From positions 1 to 64,000 of the forward strand of contig NZ_JAKNTW010000039.1 in the NCBI RefSeq assembly GCF_022213955.1: a stretch of 64,000 nt of DNA. The letters run 5' to 3'. The DNA comes from Dolomitihabitans soli (lineage in GTDB: Bacteria > Actinomycetota > Actinomycetes > Streptosporangiales > Streptosporangiaceae). The translations under genes and the position numbers were made by a program. Positions 49,009 through 56,539 of the stretch are shown here, piece after piece (the stretch's first letter is position 1; each line of letters opens with the position of its first letter). The notes under the pieces are model-generated. The model was not told the DNA's origin, ran no database searches, and was given only the letters and a program-made list of their open reading frames with translations.

Positions 49009-50249
49009 CCGCTCGCTCCGATCTCCTTGATCGCCCGCTGGTAACCCGCCACGGCCACGGTCGCCTGACGCAGGTCGCAGGGAGCCGTCCACAGCAGGTC
49101 GTGCGCCTGACGATAGAGGTAACCGAGCTGGGCGTCCTCGGCCCTGCCCAGCCGTACCGCCTTGGCCTTGAAGGCGTCGAGCCGCCCGCGCAGTTCGTCG
49201 CGCCGGTCGAGCAGGCCGGTCACCGTCGCGGTGGTGTCGCGCGCCTGGGCCAGCGCGTCGTCGACGGCTCGGTCGAGGTCGATCATCAGGCGGGCCAGCT
49301 CCGCCCAGTCGCCCCGGCCGCGCACCCCGGCCAGGGCCGCGAACCGGTCGCTCAGGTTGCGCGCCTGGTCGGGCATCCGCGGCAGGGCCGGGGAGGCGAT
49401 CTTCACCAGCACCCGGTCGCGCGCCACGAGCACCTCGCCCTCGGCCGCCGACACCTCGGCGATTCGCCCGGCGAGCTGGGCCGCACGCTGGTCGTACGCC
49501 TCCTTGACGCGGACCGCCTCGTCGAGGACGCGCCGCCGTTCGGTCAGCTCGGCCACGACCCGGTCGAGCTCCACCAGCTCACGCGGATCGCCGTTGGCGT
49601 AGGTCAGCGGGTCGGTCCTGGCCTCGTCTCTGAGCCGGACGACCCGCTCGCCGATCCGGTCCAGTTCCTCGTCGGGCGTCCCCAGGGCGCGTGCCAGCTC
49701 CAGCGCCGCCAGCAGGGCGGCCTCCGCCTCGTTGACCCTCGGCGCGAGCACGCTCCACGCGGCGTCGGCGGCGGCGACCATCTGGGCGCTGTCCCGGTAC
49801 GCGGTGTCCATGCGGGCCATGACCTGGTCGAGGGTGAGCCATTCCGCCGCCGCCCTGACCAGCGACCGCCGCTCCACCGGAACGTCCTCGACCTTCATCT
49901 CCACCGAGGCTCCGGTCAGCAGGGCGGTCAGCTCAAGCTGCTCCGCCATGCCGGGCTTCGAACTGCGCGCCCAGATGTTCTCGGCCCGGTCGATCACCCG
50001 CCGGTAGGCGTCGAACAGCCACCACATCGTCGCGATGTCGGCCTGCGCCTGGTCCCAGCGCCGCTTCGTCTCGCCACGCAGCTCGGCGCCCTTCAGCAAC
50101 TGGTGTCCCGCGTGCTGCTCAAGGTCGAGGAGGTCGCCGGACAGCCGGTCACGCTGGCTCTGCCGGTGCGCCAGGGCATGCTGGACGCCCTCCGCACTCA
50201 TGGGCGGCCCGCTCGTGCTCACCACTTCCCCCGCCACCTCTGACAGCAC
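49005..50249 (-). CDS. Coiled-coil protein at the head of the PknG operon
   Basis: 414 aa from GTG 50249, with AGGGGACCGGGG upstream. Almost entirely helical and charged, with long coiled-coil heptads (HALAHRQSQRDRLSGDLLDLEQHA, ELDRVVAELTERRRVLDEAVRVKEAYDQRAAQLAGRI, LLDRRDELRGRLDAFKAKAVRLG). No catalytic motif, signal peptide or membrane segment. Its TGA overlaps the pknG ATG, so it is translated with the kinase. I do not recognise the family; a scaffold or adaptor for the kinase/phosphatase/FHA/vWA products is a reasonable inference. The AT-rich stretch at 50293-50317 just upstream is the likely operon promoter region. Confidence 0.75.
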   Translation of the reverse strand: MLSEVAGEVVSTSGPPMSAEGVQHALAHRQSQRDRLSGDLLDLEQHAGHQLLKGAELRGETKRRWDQAQADIATMWWLFDAYRRVIDRAENIWARSSKPGMAEQLELTALLTGASVEMKVEDVPVERRSLVRAAAEWLTLDQVMARMDTAYRDSAQMVAAADAAWSVLAPRVNEAEAALLAALELARALGTPDEELDRIGERVVRLRDEARTDPLTYANGDPRELVELDRVVAELTERRRVLDEAVRVKEAYDQRAAQLAGRIAEVSAAEGEVLVARDRVLVKIASPALPRMPDQARNLSDRFAALAGVRGRGDWAELARLMIDLDRAVDDALAQARDTTATVTGLLDRRDELRGRLDAFKAKAVRLGRAEDAQLGYLYRQAHDLLWTAPCDLRQATVAVAGYQRAIKEIGASG

Positions 50250-50390
50250 AGGCCCCGGTCCCCTGAACTGGTCTCCCGATCGAGCAAGTCTGCCTATTTA
50301 CTCAATCTTTGTATATCGCAGTCTCCCGCGCGCAGACACTGGTCAACACCTCGCAGGTGTGACCGCAACGTGACCTGGCTTGATATCTGA

Positions 50391-51854
50391 CTATTTCGGG
50401 TCGTCCAGGCGGAGGGCGAGAGCGGGGCACATTTCCACCGCACGCTGGGCCTGAGCGCGAAGAGAGGTGGGCACGGGAGAGTCGGCGATCACGGGGTACC
50501 CGTGAGCATCCAGGTTGACATGATCCGTGAGGATCTTGGAACACAGGCCGTGGCCCTGACAGCGGGTCCAGTCGACCAGCAGGCGGACTTGGGAGCCCTC
50601 GTCGGCGGGGATGGGCAGGATGCCGTAGACGGGACGGCCGCAGGTGCCCTCCCGCAGGTGTTCCGCCACGTCGTCGGCGAAGGTGTCGAGCGCGGAGAGC
50701 ACGAATCTGGACGTGCCGTCGGGGTGCGAGCAGGCCCCGCGGCCACGGGTCCCGACGACGGCCCAGCGCACCGCCTCGACCGTGCCCGAGCCGTCCGCCA
50801 CATCCTTCAGCAGGTGCGCGATGTCGGGCAGGCCCAGCCGGCAGGGCCCGCACTGGCCCGACGACTGCTCCGCGAGATACGACGTCACCCGTACGGCCTC
50901 GCCCAGCGGGCAACTCTCGCCGCCGAGCGGCAGCACGATCCCGGCGCCGAGGACTCCCCCGACGTCGGCGAGGCTCTTGCGGGAGACCGGCACCGAGGCG
51001 GCGTCCACCGGGGTCAGCCACCTCCCGTGGTAACCGCCCACCAGCACGCCGTCGCCGACGGCCGCCCCGCAGAGGTCGAGGACGGCGGCCAGCGGCACGC
51101 CGGTGGGGGTCTCGACCACTGCGGGGCGCATCGAGGAACCGCCCACGGTGAGCAGGACGGTCCCCGCCTCGCCGGGCGCGCCCAGTTCGGCGTACCCGGT
51201 GGCGCCCAGGCCGGTGAGCACCGCGAGTTGCGCGTACGTCTCGGCGTTGGACAGCAGCGTGGGCAGCCCGCGCACGCCGCTGTCACTGGTCCGGCCCCCT
51301 CTGCCCCGGGGTACGGCGTCGCGTCCGCTGACCCCGTTGACGACGGAGCCGCCCTCACCCGTGACGAACTTCTCCGGCAGCCCGACCACCCGCACGTATT
51401 CGCCCAGGCCACGCTCCTCGACGGCGGCCAGCATCGACTGCTCCGCCACGTGCCCCTCGGCCACCCCGATCACGATCTCCACCGCGTCGAGGGCGTCGGC
51501 CGCCAGCATCGCCCCGTCGAGCACCAGGTGCGGGGTCCGCAGCAGCAACATCTTGTCCTTGGCGCTGGCCGGCTCGCCCTCCGTGGCGTTGACGACCACG
51601 ACGACCTCGGCCTTCTTGCTGCGCGCCGTACGGGCGACCGCGCCGAGTTTGCGGGCGAACGGGAACGCCGCGCCGCCGCGTCCTCGCAGGTCGACCGCTT
51701 CGGCCAGGGAGATCAGCGTCTCCACGTCGTGGCTGGCCGCCTCGGGGTGCACGTCACGGTGCGCGGCGTAGTCCAGCCGCCGGACCCGGTCGAGCCCGGC
51801 GGTCAGTCTGGGCTCTCCGACGCTGCGAACGTCGGGAACGCGATAAGGGATCAT
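50391..51854 (-). CDS. NuoF-like flavoprotein fused to a C-terminal ferredoxin
   Basis: 487 aa from ATG 51854, overlapping the previous stop by four bases. The NuoF/HoxF fold is marked by VDLRGRGGAAFPFARKLGAV (NADH site), NATEGEPASAKDKMLLLRTPHLVLDG (FMN site) and the C-terminal iron-sulfur motif SSGQCGPCRLGLPDIAHLL with a further GACSHPDG. The last 65 residues are a single-cluster ferredoxin (VDWTRCQGHGLCSKI, CPALALRL). The FMN-site variant ATEGEP replaces the ADEGEP of complex I. No other nuo genes are near; it follows a ferric-reductase-like membrane gene, suggesting NAD(P)H-to-membrane electron transfer outside complex I. Confidence 0.88.
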   Translation of the reverse strand: MIPYRVPDVRSVGEPRLTAGLDRVRRLDYAAHRDVHPEAASHDVETLISLAEAVDLRGRGGAAFPFARKLGAVARTARSKKAEVVVVVNATEGEPASAKDKMLLLRTPHLVLDGAMLAADALDAVEIVIGVAEGHVAEQSMLAAVEERGLGEYVRVVGLPEKFVTGEGGSVVNGVSGRDAVPRGRGGRTSDSGVRGLPTLLSNAETYAQLAVLTGLGATGYAELGAPGEAGTVLLTVGGSSMRPAVVETPTGVPLAAVLDLCGAAVGDGVLVGGYHGRWLTPVDAASVPVSRKSLADVGGVLGAGIVLPLGGESCPLGEAVRVTSYLAEQSSGQCGPCRLGLPDIAHLLKDVADGSGTVEAVRWAVVGTRGRGACSHPDGTSRFVLSALDTFADDVAEHLREGTCGRPVYGILPIPADEGSQVRLLVDWTRCQGHGLCSKILTDHVNLDAHGYPVIADSPVPTSLRAQAQRAVEMCPALALRLDDPK

Positions 51855-52624
51855 CCGGTGCGCCGTGTCTCCGTGTTCGATCGCAGGTTGTAGACCCGGG
51901 CCAGCGGTTCTGCGGCGGCCTTCTCGGTGACCTCGACCTTCGGGGTCACGGCGGTCTCGCGAGCCTTGGAGGTCGCGGCGAGCCGGAAGGACAAGGCCAC
52001 TCCGACCCCGACCAGGGCCAGCACGTAGCTCCAGACCACCCAGGTCGCGGGCGGCCGGCCGCTGAACAGGCCGTGCAGGATGGACACCGGCCACGCCAGG
52101 TAGGCGCTGTCGTGCAGCGCCCGCCACATCCACGGGCGGGCCGACTGCGCGAACTTGCCGCGCAGCAGGCCGGTCAGCAGGACCAGCAACATGATGTCGC
52201 CCGCGATGGCGCCCAGGCCGACGAACAGGCCCGCCCCGCCGGCGAAGGGGATGATCGCGCCCGCCGCCCCGACCAGACCTGAGTCGATCTTGAGCGCCAC
52301 ATGGGTCACCAGGAACCCCATGCCGGCCAGCGCCGTGGCCCGGTGGACGCGCTGGGAAAGGATCCTGTGGTCGATCGAGAGGAGGGTGCGCTCGGTCGTG
52401 ACGACGCCGAGTATGACCGTTCCGGTGAGCCCGAGCAGCGCGAACACACCGGAGTAGAAATCGAGGAAGCCACGTGCGGAGGCGACTGCCGCCGCGCCCC
52501 AGCCAGTCGTCAGTGCGAGCATCGCCATGGTCACGGTGCCCGCGACCACGACGAGCGAGACCATGGTCATGCCCTTCGACTGGGCAGGGCTCGTGTGCCG
52601 GGGGGCACGCCTGCTTTTGGTCAA
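51851..52624 (-). CDS. Ferric-reductase-like transmembrane (heme b) protein
   Basis: About 257 aa from TTG 52624 with GGAG eight bases upstream; ATG 52570 or an upstream ATG 52654 are alternatives. Six transmembrane helices of the ferric reductase/YedZ-like fold: SARGFLDFYSGVFALLGLTGTVILGVV, the heme histidines in ILSQRVHRATALAGMGFLVTHVALKI and WMWRALHDSAYLAWPVSILHGLFSG. It would carry electrons across the membrane through two b hemes. Its stop overlaps the start of the NuoF-ferredoxin gene, a likely electron donor on the cytoplasmic side. Confidence 0.85.
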   Translation of the reverse strand: MTKSRRAPRHTSPAQSKGMTMVSLVVVAGTVTMAMLALTTGWGAAAVASARGFLDFYSGVFALLGLTGTVILGVVTTERTLLSIDHRILSQRVHRATALAGMGFLVTHVALKIDSGLVGAAGAIIPFAGGAGLFVGLGAIAGDIMLLVLLTGLLRGKFAQSARPWMWRALHDSAYLAWPVSILHGLFSGRPPATWVVWSYVLALVGVGVALSFRLAATSKARETAVTPKVEVTEKAAAEPLARVYNLRSNTETRRTG

Positions 52625-52713
52625 CGCGATCTCCAAGAGCTGAGGGCGGCCCACCGCCGGCCCGGACCGCGCTCCGGGCCGGCGATGGGCCAGATCTAGG
52701 TGGGGGGTGTGTG

Positions 52714-54201
52714 TCAGCAGCGGCGGCCGCGGTTGATGCAGGAGACGACGAAGTTCATCAGGTTGTTCGGCATCACGTTGGCGAAGTCCGAGTGGTCGGT
52801 GATCGGGTTGTGCAGCTGCTCCGGGAAGCTGTCCACCGCGAAGGACTCACCCGGCGGGACCCGATAGGTGAGGGTGATCCGCAGCTGCGGGATGGCCCGG
52901 GTGCCCTGCGGGCAACGGCCCTGGCCGTCGGGGTAGAGCACGTGGGTCCGGTGGTTGGCGCTGTCGGTGTTGGCGCCGTCCCAGCAGCTCGGGAAGTCCT
53001 GGATGCGCATCACCTGGCTGCCCCTCGGGCACAGCGGGTACTGCGAGGTGATCCGGTTGTTGAAGCCGGTGCACGACCACTTGGCCAGCGCGTTGGCGCC
53101 GCCGTTCGTGGCCGACTTGGCGTCGCCCATCAGCAGCCTGAGGAACCTCGGCATGGCCGTGACCCTGGATACCGGGTTGCCGCGGAACTGGAGGGTGACC
53201 GAGGTCGGGCGCAGGATCGTGCCGACGTTGCCGTCCGCCGCGCCGCCCGGCTCACCCGACGGGTTCGCGCTGGGGGTCGGGGAGGGGTCGGGCTGGTCGT
53301 CGTCCTGGGTGGGGGTGGGAGTGGGGGTCGGCCTGGAGGTGGGGCGCCGGCGGTTCTGGGAGCCGAAGGTCTCGGGGTTCTCGTTCTCGTTCTCGGCCTG
53401 CTGGCCGTCCTGGCCGTCCTGGCCGTCCTGGCCGTCCTGGTTCTGCTGGTCCTGTGGGTCCTCAGGGTTCTGGTTCTGCTGGTCCTGGTTCTGCTGGTCC
53501 TGGTTTTGCGGGTCCTGGTTTTCGGCGTCTTGGCCGTCCTGGTTCTGTCCGTTTTGGCCGTTCTGATCGTCCTGGAGGTTCTGGTTATCACCGTTCTGGT
53601 CTTGGTTCTGGTTGTCCTGACCGTTCTGGTTCTGGTCGTCCTGGTTGTTGTTGTCCTGGTTCTGGTCGTCCTGGAGGTTCTGGTCGTCCTCCTCGGTGGG
53701 GCTCGGGGTGGGGGCGGGGGCGGCCTCCGGCTCCTGGGGGTCACGTTCGCGGAGGACGGGCCAGAAGTAGGTCGACCTGTCGTTCAGCCGGCACGTCGTG
53801 CCCGCGGCGGCGAGGCTCTGGTCCGTGGAGAACGCGTCGGTGGACAGGTTGCCCACGTAGTCGTGGATGTGGTGGGCGCCGTTCGTCACCCCGGGGGCGA
53901 CGATGAAGTTGTCGGAGTTGAAGTGGCCGTTCTCGTTCCTCCCGCAGCGGGAGACGAAGCTGCCACGCGATCCGCCGCGCTGGACACGAGGATCGCCCTC
54001 GGCGCGCTGGACCTGGCGGATGTCAATGAAATCCTCCGAGAACGGGCCCTGCTCACCCGCGCACGCCTCGGGGTTGGCCGCGAGCTCCTCGGGCGTGCAG
54101 TGATCGGCCGAGGCACTGAAGGGCCCGATCACACTGAGTGTCACCGAGCTCACGGCGACGGTCAGTCCCGCCAGTACTGCGGTGATTCGTCTTCGTATCA
54201 C
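52714..54201 (-). CDS. Secreted DUF1996 protein with a long Gln/Asn/Asp low-complexity insertion
   Basis: 495 aa from GTG 54201, overlapping the DUF4142 stop by four bases. Signal peptide (ITAVLAGLTVAVSSVTLSVIGPFSASA). The DUF1996 core is split: the first part has FVSRCGRNENGHFNSDNFIVAPGVTNGAHHIHDYVGN and RSTYFWPVLR; the second part has MRFLRLLMGDAKS-like segments, WSCTGFN, CPRGSQVMRIQDFPSCWDGANTDSANHRTHVLYP and a terminal CINRGRRC. Between them sits an insertion of about 170 residues, of which about 110 are Q/N/D repeats (53374-53695). The family is fungal and actinobacterial, secreted, with unknown activity. His-rich HHIHDY and conserved Cys suggest metal binding. Confidence 0.87.
   Translation of the reverse strand: MIRRRITAVLAGLTVAVSSVTLSVIGPFSASADHCTPEELAANPEACAGEQGPFSEDFIDIRQVQRAEGDPRVQRGGSRGSFVSRCGRNENGHFNSDNFIVAPGVTNGAHHIHDYVGNLSTDAFSTDQSLAAAGTTCRLNDRSTYFWPVLRERDPQEPEAAPAPTPSPTEEDDQNLQDDQNQDNNNQDDQNQNGQDNQNQDQNGDNQNLQDDQNGQNGQNQDGQDAENQDPQNQDQQNQDQQNQNPEDPQDQQNQDGQDGQDGQDGQQAENENENPETFGSQNRRRPTSRPTPTPTPTQDDDQPDPSPTPSANPSGEPGGAADGNVGTILRPTSVTLQFRGNPVSRVTAMPRFLRLLMGDAKSATNGGANALAKWSCTGFNNRITSQYPLCPRGSQVMRIQDFPSCWDGANTDSANHRTHVLYPDGQGRCPQGTRAIPQLRITLTYRVPPGESFAVDSFPEQLHNPITDHSDFANVMPNNLMNFVVSCINRGRRC
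53401..53436. repeat. Four tandem 9-bp repeats (GQD-coding)
   Basis: CTGGCCGTC occurs four times in a row (53401-53436), encoding Gly-Gln-Asp units on the minus strand, within a larger 320-bp Q/N/D-coding low-complexity block. Slippage at such repeats could change the length in frame. Confidence 0.8.
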
Positions 54202-54854
54202 GGTCGAACTCCTTGTGTGGTGGGTGGGTTCGGCGGCTGCGGCAGGGCGGTGTAGTCCACCAGGCCCGTGCTTTCGAGCAGGGTCATGTGCCGCATGACC
54301 ACGTTCACCACCCGCGATGCGAAGGAACGGATGAGGTCGTTCCTCGTGCCGGCGCGAATCCCGGCGACCACGGTGAAGACCTTGCCGTGGGCCGCGCGCA
54401 GCAGCTTGGCGAAGGCCAGGTCGTACTCCTGGCCGAACTTGCCGGACAGCTCCGCCATCCAGCCCTGTTGGTCGGCGCTCGGCTGGCTGGGCAGGATGAC
54501 GCCCAGCTTGCCCGCGAGCGCGAGCACCTCCTTGTCGAGGGCGGTGTGATCTTCGACGAGATGGGCGCCGACGTCCTTGACCCGGGCGCTGCTGGCCCGC
54601 TGGCCCGCCTGCTGGCCGGTCGGGATCTCCCACAGTCCGGCCTGCCGTACCTTGACCAGGAAGTCGATGTCGGCCGCGGTGATCGGGCCGAACTTGGTCG
54701 AGGTCGCGGCCTGGGCGAACGGAACAGGACCGGACGCTCCCGGCAAAGCTCCGGGGGACACCGTGATGAGGATCGCGATGGACCCCGCGATGATGAAGAT
54801 GGCCAGGACCAGCATCTCGCCACGTCCGATGGGCCATCGGGAGAAGCCACGCAT
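54198..54854 (-). CDS. Secreted DUF4142 protein
   Basis: 218 aa from ATG 54854. N-terminal anchor or signal (LVLAIFIIAGSIAILITVSPGALPG). The DUF4142 ferritin-like four-helix pattern is visible: DIDFLVKVRQAGLWEIPTGQQAGQRASSARVKDVGAHLVEDHTALDKEVLALAGKLG and the C-terminal MRHMTLLESTGLVDYTALP. Conserved His residues in LVEDHTALD and VVMRHMTLLE fit the helical core. The biochemical role is unknown. It is translationally coupled to the DUF1996 gene and lies 19 bp from the lipoprotein gene, in the redox gene set. Confidence 0.85.
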   Translation of the reverse strand: MRGFSRWPIGRGEMLVLAIFIIAGSIAILITVSPGALPGASGPVPFAQAATSTKFGPITAADIDFLVKVRQAGLWEIPTGQQAGQRASSARVKDVGAHLVEDHTALDKEVLALAGKLGVILPSQPSADQQGWMAELSGKFGQEYDLAFAKLLRAAHGKVFTVVAGIRAGTRNDLIRSFASRVVNVVMRHMTLLESTGLVDYTALPQPPNPPTTQGVRP

Positions 54855-54873
54855 ATGCCAACTCCGCGAGTGC

Positions 54874-55368
54874 TCAGTATCCGGCCGGGGCGTTATCCGC
54901 TTTAAGGCCGCTCGGTGTCACGGCGAACCAGGCGTCACTTTGACCCTGACCGTTAACCTCTCCCGGACGCGCGTCGCCGGTGAAGCGATACAGCGGCCAG
55001 CCGGCCAGGGTGGCCTGCCAGGTGCCGTCCGGCCGCCTTATCTTTCCGACGAGTTCCTGGGACACCCCGTGGGCGTGCATGTGCCGGTCGGGCACCAGGG
55101 GCCGCCACTTCTCCGTGCAGGTGGCGAGGCAGTTCGTGGTCGGCGGGGCGGCGGTGTCCTTGTCGAAGCGATACAGGGTGAAACCTTTGACGTCGGTGAC
55201 GATCGCACCGACGCCCTCGTTGTCGGCGGCGTTGATCAGTGAGGGACCGCCATGGCTGTGACCGTCCTCGTGGGTCGCGGCCTCCGTACTCCCGCTCGCG
55301 CCGCAGGCGCTGGTCACGGCCATGACGCCGAGCGAGAGAGCGGCGAGTCGACTCCGTCGGGTGTTCAT
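54874..55368 (-). CDS. Lipoprotein with YxFxxD repeats (PF03640 type)
   Basis: 164 aa from ATG 55368 (MNTRRSRLAALSLGVMAV). Lipobox VTSACGASG. A His-rich stretch (THEDGHSHGG) is followed by two YxFxxD repeats, LYRFDKD and LYRFTGD, with conserved CLATCTEKWRPL and ATLAGWPLYRF. The repeat family is secreted and of unknown function, commonly next to heme membrane proteins. It is first gene of the minus-strand redox set and divergent from the ECF sigma gene, so that sigma factor is a candidate regulator. Confidence 0.88.
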   Translation of the reverse strand: MNTRRSRLAALSLGVMAVTSACGASGSTEAATHEDGHSHGGPSLINAADNEGVGAIVTDVKGFTLYRFDKDTAAPPTTNCLATCTEKWRPLVPDRHMHAHGVSQELVGKIRRPDGTWQATLAGWPLYRFTGDARPGEVNGQGQSDAWFAVTPSGLKADNAPAGY

Positions 55369-55520
55369 CCTTCGTCCTTCCGGTCGGCTCCATGGCCCCA
55401 TCTCGGAGAGAGGTACGGCGGCGCTTGGGGAAGGGTTCACCTGATGTGACGAGATAGCCCGAAATGACGGAAGTTACAAAAGTTACCCACTAGTTGCTCA
55501 ATCGCTGCAAGTATGTGGCC

Positions 55521-56075
55521 GTGTCGCGGAAGCCCAGCCCGGAGTCCGCAGAATTGGACCCTGGCATAAACGAACAGGACGAGCGGTTGATCGGCGCGCT
55601 CTATCAGGCGTTCGGGTCCCGTCTCCTGCACCATGTACGCAGGGCAACCGGCAACGACCATCACTGGGCGGAAGACGTCGTCCAGGAGACTTTGGTCCGA
55701 GCCTGGCGCCATGCCGGGAAGCTGAATCACGAACCCGGCCTGCTGTGGGCGTGGCTGTTGACGGTCGCCCGCCGCATCATCATCGATGGCCGCCGACGTC
55801 GTAGTGCCCGACCAGAAGAGGTCGAGGACACCGGACTCGATGCCGTCTCAGTTCCGGACGAATCCGAGCGAACCATCGCAGCGATGGTCGTCTCGGAGGC
55901 GCTTGAGCGCCTGTCCGTCGAGCATCGGGAGGTGATCGAGGAAACATATCTGCGCGATCGAACGATCAACGAGGCAGCCGAGGTGCTGCGCATCCCGCCG
56001 GGTACTGTGAAGTCACGGCTCTACTACGCGATCCGAGCCCTTCGGAGAGATCTGAAGGAGAAGGGGGTCACCTGA
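55521..56075 (+). CDS. ECF sigma factor (SigL/SigK-like)
   Basis: About 184 aa from GTG 55521; GTG 55515 and TTG 55494 are alternatives, and no start has a clear ribosome site. Region 2: IGALYQAFGSRLLHHVRRATGNDHHWAEDVVQETLVRAWRHAGKL and the -10-reading WLLTVARRIIIDGRRRRSAR. Region 4: LERLSVEHREVIEETYLRDRTINEAAEVLRIPPGTVKSRLYYAIRALRRDL. The stop overlaps the ATG of a zinc-finger anti-sigma gene. Upstream are direct repeats AAGTTAC (55471, 55480), possibly part of its own promoter. Confidence 0.9.
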   Translation: MSRKPSPESAELDPGINEQDERLIGALYQAFGSRLLHHVRRATGNDHHWAEDVVQETLVRAWRHAGKLNHEPGLLWAWLLTVARRIIIDGRRRRSARPEEVEDTGLDAVSVPDESERTIAAMVVSEALERLSVEHREVIEETYLRDRTINEAAEVLRIPPGTVKSRLYYAIRALRRDLKEKGVT

Positions 56076-56269
56076 TGTCCTCGCCACCTCATCACGAGGT
56101 GGCCGCCTATGCACTCGGATTGCTGGATCAAGAAGACAACGAGGTCTTCGAGCGTCATCTCGTCGAGTGTGTGGACTGCCAGACCGAGTTGACCGAACTG
56201 GCAGATGTGCCCGACCTCCTCGACGAGGTAAGGAACAAGCGGTCCCCCATCGAAGGCCGCCCAGGCTGA
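56075..56269 (+). CDS. Short zinc-finger anti-sigma factor
   Basis: 64 aa; TGATG overlap with the sigma gene. The zf-HC2-type domain is present (HHEVAAYALGLLDQEDNEVFERHLVECVDCQTELTELADV; His-x3-Cys-x2-Cys). Typical family members continue with a transmembrane helix and an extracellular domain, giving 200-260 aa. Here a TGA at 56267 stops translation after RSPIEGRPG, and the same frame stays strongly G/C-biased for another 65 codons. It could be a soluble zinc-only anti-sigma or a truncated gene. Confidence 0.75.
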   Translation: MSSPPHHEVAAYALGLLDQEDNEVFERHLVECVDCQTELTELADVPDLLDEVRNKRSPIEGRPG

Positions 56270-56467
56270 GCGTGTTCCCTCTTCCCGGCGTACAACCGCA
56301 CGCCCGCCGGGAAGGGGTCGAACCTGCGGACCCGCGCGACTCGGGTGGACCAGGCGTGTACGGCGGGCCCGAACATGCTGGTGCGCAGCCCGACGGGCCT
56401 CAAGGCGTTCCCCCAGACGGAGCGTTCGGCACGTCCCCGATCCCAACCAGCCGGAATGGTCGCGTGA
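56270..56467 (+). pseudogene. In-frame coding-like extension after the anti-sigma stop
   Basis: From 56270 to the TGA at 56465 the anti-sigma frame remains open for 65 codons with high third-position G/C (phrases FPAYNRTPAGKGSNLRTRA and CTAGPNMLVRSPTGLKAFPQ). The other frames do not show this bias. It may be the decayed C-terminal part of the anti-sigma gene, or a separate relic. No transmembrane segment is seen. It accounts for the 270-bp gap before 56540. Confidence 0.4.
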
Positions 56468-56539
56468 TCGAGATCAAGCTGTAACACTTGGCAACCAGGA
56501 TCAGATCAATGGTCTGAAGACAGGCCAAAGGAGACCTGG

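Noticed and set aside
46480-49044. 854-codon open frame on the plus strand
   Set aside because: Antisense shadow of pknG; Arg/Gly/Gln-rich with no recognisable motif.
52474-54255. 593-codon plus-strand frame with long Leu/Val runs
   Set aside because: The LVLLVL runs are the complement of the Q/N/D repeats of the DUF1996 gene, not a membrane protein.
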